Below are positions 59,478-64,000 of a DNA stretch of 64,000 bases, one piece after another (within the stretch, counting starts at the first letter, position 1; each line of letters opens with the position of its first letter). The stretch is from the NCBI GenBank assembly GCA_911387785.2, contig OU426979.1, forward strand, positions 50,703,588 through 50,767,587, written 5' to 3'. Origin of the DNA: Aelia acuminata. Taxonomy: Eukaryota > Arthropoda > Insecta > Hemiptera > Pentatomidae. Made by a program: the position numbers and the translations under genes. The notes beneath the pieces were generated by a model, which was given only the letters and a program-made list of their open reading frames with translations, was not told the DNA's origin and ran no database searches.

Positions 59478-61144
59478 TACTTCTAATCTTCTAATGAATT
59501 GGAGTTAATCTCAAGCTAAAAACACCCATTTTATTAATACAAATATACAATAACATAACAGATATCAATAATACAAAAACTATAATACCTAAAAACACAA
59601 ATTTATTGACAATCCATTGCTATATCTCTAGATAAAAAATCCATAACTATGCACAATACCAAATTAATAAGACCTCTAACGCGTATGTTAAGAGCATGCT
59701 TACAATTACATTGGTCGACGAATCTTTTTCTCAATAGGAAAAGGGTAAGGTATAAGCTTGGTGCTGTGGAAAAGATTACCCTCTTTTCGTTTCTTTCCAC
59801 TTCCCACTTCATCAATTGAATTAGAATGCCTTTTCTTTATCACCAATGGCCCACTTCTGATCTCATCTAGCTTGCATTCAGTTCAATTTGTTACAATTTG
59901 CTACATACACCAAGTCATCTTGAAATTTATATTATCTTCTGCTGTTGTCTATTCTAATCTTATTACTTTCAAAACTTTTTTCAGAATTTTCGAAAGTCTC
60001 TTCTCTATCCTCTTCTAAATTATTTGCTTGTTTTAGTTAAGAAGGTACGATTTTAAAATAAAATAAAATATTAACTCCAATTTGTTACAAGATTAGAAAT
60101 TGATTAACAATCCATAGTTACATCTCTAGATAGAAAATTCATTAAAAGGAACAATACAAAATTAATGTTCTCGAAAACATATGGTTTGCAACCAGCTTAC
60201 AAATTTATCTGAAAAATAATATCAAATATTTCTCGACAACAATGGATAAAAACTAGGCTATGCAGTTCGGTGTTAATTCTTTATCTTGTAAGGAAAAATC
60301 CTTAGTCAACATGAAAAAAATTTACTGTGAAATCCACCGAATCAAACCCTCCCCCTCTTGATACATAACAACCCCACCAGCTATTTTTGAAAATTAAAAG
60401 TACTCAATCAAAACGTAACCACCAAAACGAGTTTTCAAACTGAAACATTGAGCATACGACCTCAGATTGCATAAATGAACAATCATTTGTATTAAAAATA
60501 TTTGAAGCATATATAATTCCTTATTAAGAAACTTTAAATCTCAAGCCGTAATAATGACTTTTGTAAAGCGATTAACAGATGATACCGTGAATCTGCATTT
60601 TACAATTAAAATCAAGAAATAAAATTCCTTCATTTGATATTGATTACACCTTAAATAGAAAAGGAAAAAATTAAAAAACTTAAAAAATAAAAATATTACT
60701 ATTACAACACGCCAAACAGTAAAACACATCCATTGATCCATGGATGATTACAAATTCATTGATGATGGTCAGAAATATGGAGGTCTATTATAATGATGAG
60801 AAAGAAATATTGAAAAAAATTAGTATTACATGTCTAAAGATCTAGTATCTTATAGTTGAAAATATCTGAAAATTACTAGTAGTAATACAAATTTCTAATA
60901 ACCCCTATCAAATCACTCAAAAAATCTTTCCACTGCAATGTTAATAATTCTTACACTGTGTATGTGTCGTTATTAAATATTGTACCAAACCAGAACTTTG
61001 CTTTCTCATTATTTTTTTTTTTAATTTTAAAAAGCAATGGGTAGTCATGGTATGGAAACAATAAAAGAAATTCAAATAGTAAAAACAAATCAAATTAGAG
61101 AAAGAATAATGTATCCATTAGACTATCAACTTATAACAAAAAAA
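59478..61144. other. AT-rich noncoding DNA
   Basis: No recognisable feature. Confidence 0.5.
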
Positions 61145-61270
61145 TCTGGTGCGTGCGCGCAACACACAACTTTCACTTACCAACTTACTTAGATTAGAAA
61201 TTGACGTGTTTTGCTAAATATCATTTCCCAAAGTCACACATGTTTCTACATTCATATCTTATTTTTGTTA

Positions 61271-62340
61271 ATCGTTAAAGCCGTTTTTGAGTAGATAAAA
61301 AAAACACGTGAAAATGATACAAAATTTAATAAGTAAAGTCCCCCCTCCGGTTAATCAATTTTGATAAATTTTTTACAGTCATATCTCGTGCATATAAATA
61401 GATCAAATACGCAGTTTAATCAAAATCGTTAAAACCGTTTTTGAGTAAATTAAAAAAACACGTGAAAATGATACAAAATTTATTAAGTAAAGTCCCCCCT
61501 CCCGTAGATCAATTTTGATGAAATTTTTACAGTCATATCTCGGGCATATATATACATCAAATACCAAGTTTGATCAAAATCGTTAAAACCGTTTTTGAGT
61601 AAATAAAAAAAAACACGTGAAAATGATACAAAATTTATTGAGTAAAGTCCCCCCTCCCATAGATCATTTTGATGAAATTTTTACAGTCGTATCTCGGGCA
61701 TATTTATACATCAAATACCAAGTTTGATCAAAATCGTTAAAACCGTTTTTGAGTAAATAAAAAAAACACGTGAAAATGATACAAAATTTATTAAGTAAAG
61801 TCCCCCCTCCCGTAGGTCAATTTTGATGAAATTTTTACAGTCATATCTCGGGCATATATATACATCAAATACCAAGTTTGATCAAAATCGTTAAAACCGT
61901 TTTTGAGTAAATAAAAAAAACACGTGAAAATGATACAAAATTTATTAAGTAAAGTCCCCCCTCCCGTAGATCAATTTTGATGAAATTTTTACAGTCATAT
62001 CTCGGGCATATATATACATCAAATACCAAGTTTGATCAAAATCGTTAAAACCGTTTTTGAGTAAATAAAAAAAAACACGTGAAAATGATACAAAATTTAT
62101 TGAGTAAAGTCCCCCCTCCGGTTGATCAATTTTGATGAAATTTTTACAGTCATATTTTAGGCATATAAATAGATCAAATACTCAGTTTAATCAAAATCGT
62201 TAGAGCCGTTTTTGAGAAAATCGAAAAAAACGTAAAAAGTTATTCTATAAAGTACCCCCTCCCTTTGAGCAAATTTGATGAAATTTTTGCTGTCACATCC
62301 CGGGCTTATACATACTCTAAATACCCAATTTCAGGTTCGC
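61271..62340 (+). repeat. Seven tandem units of 154 bp
   Basis: ATCGTTA falls at 61271, 61425, 61579, 61733, 61887, 62041 and 62196, a spacing of 154 bp (last 155). Each unit contains AGTCCCCCCTCC, GATGAAATTTTTACAGTC, TATCTCGGGCATAT and CGTTAAAACCGTTTTTGAGT. The middle units are nearly identical, so recent unequal exchange or gene conversion is likely. Confidence 0.95.
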
Positions 62341-62367
62341 ACGGTTTATAGTTTTTGAGCTAGTCTG

Positions 62368-62506
<139 letters not shown>

Positions 62507-62650
62507 CATTTTGCGGGACTTGGTTATTTCTACTCAGGGGGTCCCAAAACGTGTATTTCCGTTGAAAACCGGAAGTCGAAATTTTTCACGATCGCAATAC
62601 TTCCACTTACTATATATTTCATATATAGGTAAGTGAAAGTAAAAAAAAAA

Positions 62651-62652
<2 letters not shown>

Positions 62653-62708
<56 letters not shown>
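62653..62708. repeat. (AT)28 microsatellite
   Basis: Uninterrupted. It begins a dozen bases after the 3' end of repeat H. Confidence 0.98.
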
Positions 62709-62711
<3 letters not shown>

Positions 62712-62904
62712 CCCCATTACCTACTTAAAACTTTTTGTACATTAAAATTAAATATTAATTTTTAAGTATAATATTAATTTTAGTATTAAGTCCTTTAAGA
62801 TTGATTTAGTATCATCTGAACTTAGCAACCGTATAAAGTAGGGCAGCCTTACTTTTCAATAAAATATTTCTCTTTCTACAGGTTAATTATGTTGAATAGA
62901 AAAA

Positions 62905-63121
62905 TAATTTATTTATGGAAGAGAAAAGATTTGGCTCCTATGGGAGTCGAACCCGGGTCTCCCGCGTTACATGCGCGGATGCTAATCACTGCACCACAGA
63001 GCTCGACTAAAGGCAGAGCAAATCCTTCCTCTTTACTCATTTATTAACACTCATTTATTCACTCAATTATTTAAAAATAATTTAAAATGGTGGTCACCCA
63101 CAAATTAAGATTAGATTAATA
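62905..63121 (-). mobile_element. tRNA-Asp-derived SINE with 13-bp target duplication
   Basis: TTGAATAGAAAAA occurs at 62892-62904 and 63122-63134, bounding a 217-bp insertion. On the minus strand it starts with TAATCTTAATTTGTGGGTGA and CCACCATTTTAAATTATTTT. It then has the tRNA-like core CGAGCTCTGTGGTGCAGTGA, GCATGTAACGCGGGAGACC and GGGTTCGACTCCC, and ends after TCTTTTCTCTTCC. The anticodon-loop position has GTA for GTC. The family's GGTGG...CCAC arm lies upstream of the tRNA core here, not only downstream. Confidence 0.9.
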
Positions 63122-63134
63122 TTGAATAGAAAAA

Positions 63135-64000
63135 GTATTAGTTTTAAAAACAATTACCAGATACATACGAGTTATTATTATTTTGACTATTGCAACCCTT
63201 CTTTAATCGGGCCAGTAACGTTTTCTTGAATTCATTAGGTTTAGAGGAATTTTTCGTATTAATGGATCACCCTTTAAGTCGAGCAGTAGATTTTCTACAT
63301 TTAACTGCCGAACGACTAAAGAATGCAAGGAAGCCAGGAAGCCCATTCTAATGGGTTTCTTCAAAAACTTAACACTTCAATATATTCAATGGAAGTTAGA
63401 AATACCCAAGAAAAATTCCAACAGTATTACTTTTGTTGTGAATTAACATCTTGTCTCCTTCTGTTACATTTAATATAATTATTTTTAACTATAACTTCCT
63501 CTGACAGCACTTTTTTTATTAAAAAACATTGTATTTTTTTAGGTACTTAAATGACGCAATAATAAATTTATAAGTATATTATAAATACTCTTCGAATGAG
63601 TTTGAACGTTTCATTGAATATAATTATTAAAATTATTTCATATTGTTATATGAAGAGTCCACGGAAGAAAGGGGGGATGTCATTTGGAGTGCTTTCCGAG
63701 AAAATCGAGTTTTTAGGTTTGGATCTTTAATTACTTACGTATCTTTTATCATTTTTCTTCAATTTTTTTATATGTCCTTTTCCTTTATGTTTTGCGTGTC
63801 AAAATAATAAATTTGCCCGAAACAGACATATCACGCTCTAAAAATAAATGTTTTTGTAAAAAAAAAAACAATTTAAACATAACAGAAAGGGGGATAGTCA
63901 TGGGCGCTCCCCCTTTCTTCCCTGTTTTATTGATGAAATGGTGATATTAATACACAATCCATTTAATTTCTAACATGACTCTCCCCCATTCTAGGTTTTT
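63135..64000. other. Noncoding DNA with an inverted purine motif
   Basis: GAAGAAAGGGGGGATGTCATT near 63663, AGAAAGGGGGATAGTCATG near 63884 and the complement CCCCCTTTCTTCCC near 63909 form direct and inverted copies, perhaps the end of an element running out of the window. No gene. Confidence 0.4.

Noticed and set aside
61271..62340. CRISPR-like regular array
   Set aside because: Period of 154 bp with the whole unit repeated and no unique spacers; eukaryotic repeat inside a mobile element.

Overview
The window is about 70% A+T eukaryotic DNA, dense in decayed transposable elements, and it holds no host protein gene I can name. tRNA-Asp-derived SINEs, RTE, Jockey-like and R1-like non-LTR retrotransposons, short inverted-repeat elements and long simple repeats together point to an arthropod, most likely an insect. 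A hemipteran is my best guess, made from the general look of the repeats and not from any marker gene. The stretch reads as intergenic or deep intronic DNA. A candidate recursive splice site (12941-12962) and a small exon-like segment (17987-18056), both on the plus strand, would fit a very long intron.

Layout. 1-10 kb: AT-rich DNA with a 260-bp inverted-repeat element, an R1-like reverse transcriptase tail (about 6 kb), a heat-shock-type promoter with no gene behind it (about 8.15 kb, minus strand), a short RTE scrap and a 21-bp tandem repeat. 10-20 kb: a SINE, a pre-miRNA-like hairpin (11349-11425), the recursive splice candidate, degenerate tandem repeats and two tRNA-Asp SINEs, one with palindromic arms. 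19.4-21.6 kb: a decayed pogo-like DNA transposon and a Jockey-like RT fragment. 22.6-38.3 kb: three copies of a composite repeat (5' TCTGG start, tandem units of about 154 bp, a (CA)n tract, 3' hairpin). Between them lie tRNA-derived repeats, a G-rich GC island (25.9-26.7 kb) and other small inverted-repeat elements. One composite copy is folded into a palindrome of about 1.35 kb.

38-46 kb: an RT tail, a SINE with a clear target-site duplication, an inverted-repeat transposon containing a candidate terminal exon, and two further foldback elements, one beside a duplicated 420-bp block. 47.7-52.5 kb: the richest region. A degraded Jockey-like gag unit carries in its 3' part a complete 3.27-kb RTE retrotransposon flanked by 14-bp target-site duplications. 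The RTE frame is spoiled by only one stop codon and one late frameshift. 55-59.4 kb: two more RTE scraps and an 833-bp tandem array. 61.1-63.1 kb: the fullest composite copy, with seven 154-bp units and (AC)66, then a SINE bounded by 13-bp duplications.

Nothing here forms an operon or pathway. The relationships are those of mobile DNA: autonomous non-LTR elements whose machinery could have mobilised the SINEs, nested insertions, and repeated formation of inverted repeats that could give double-stranded transcripts.
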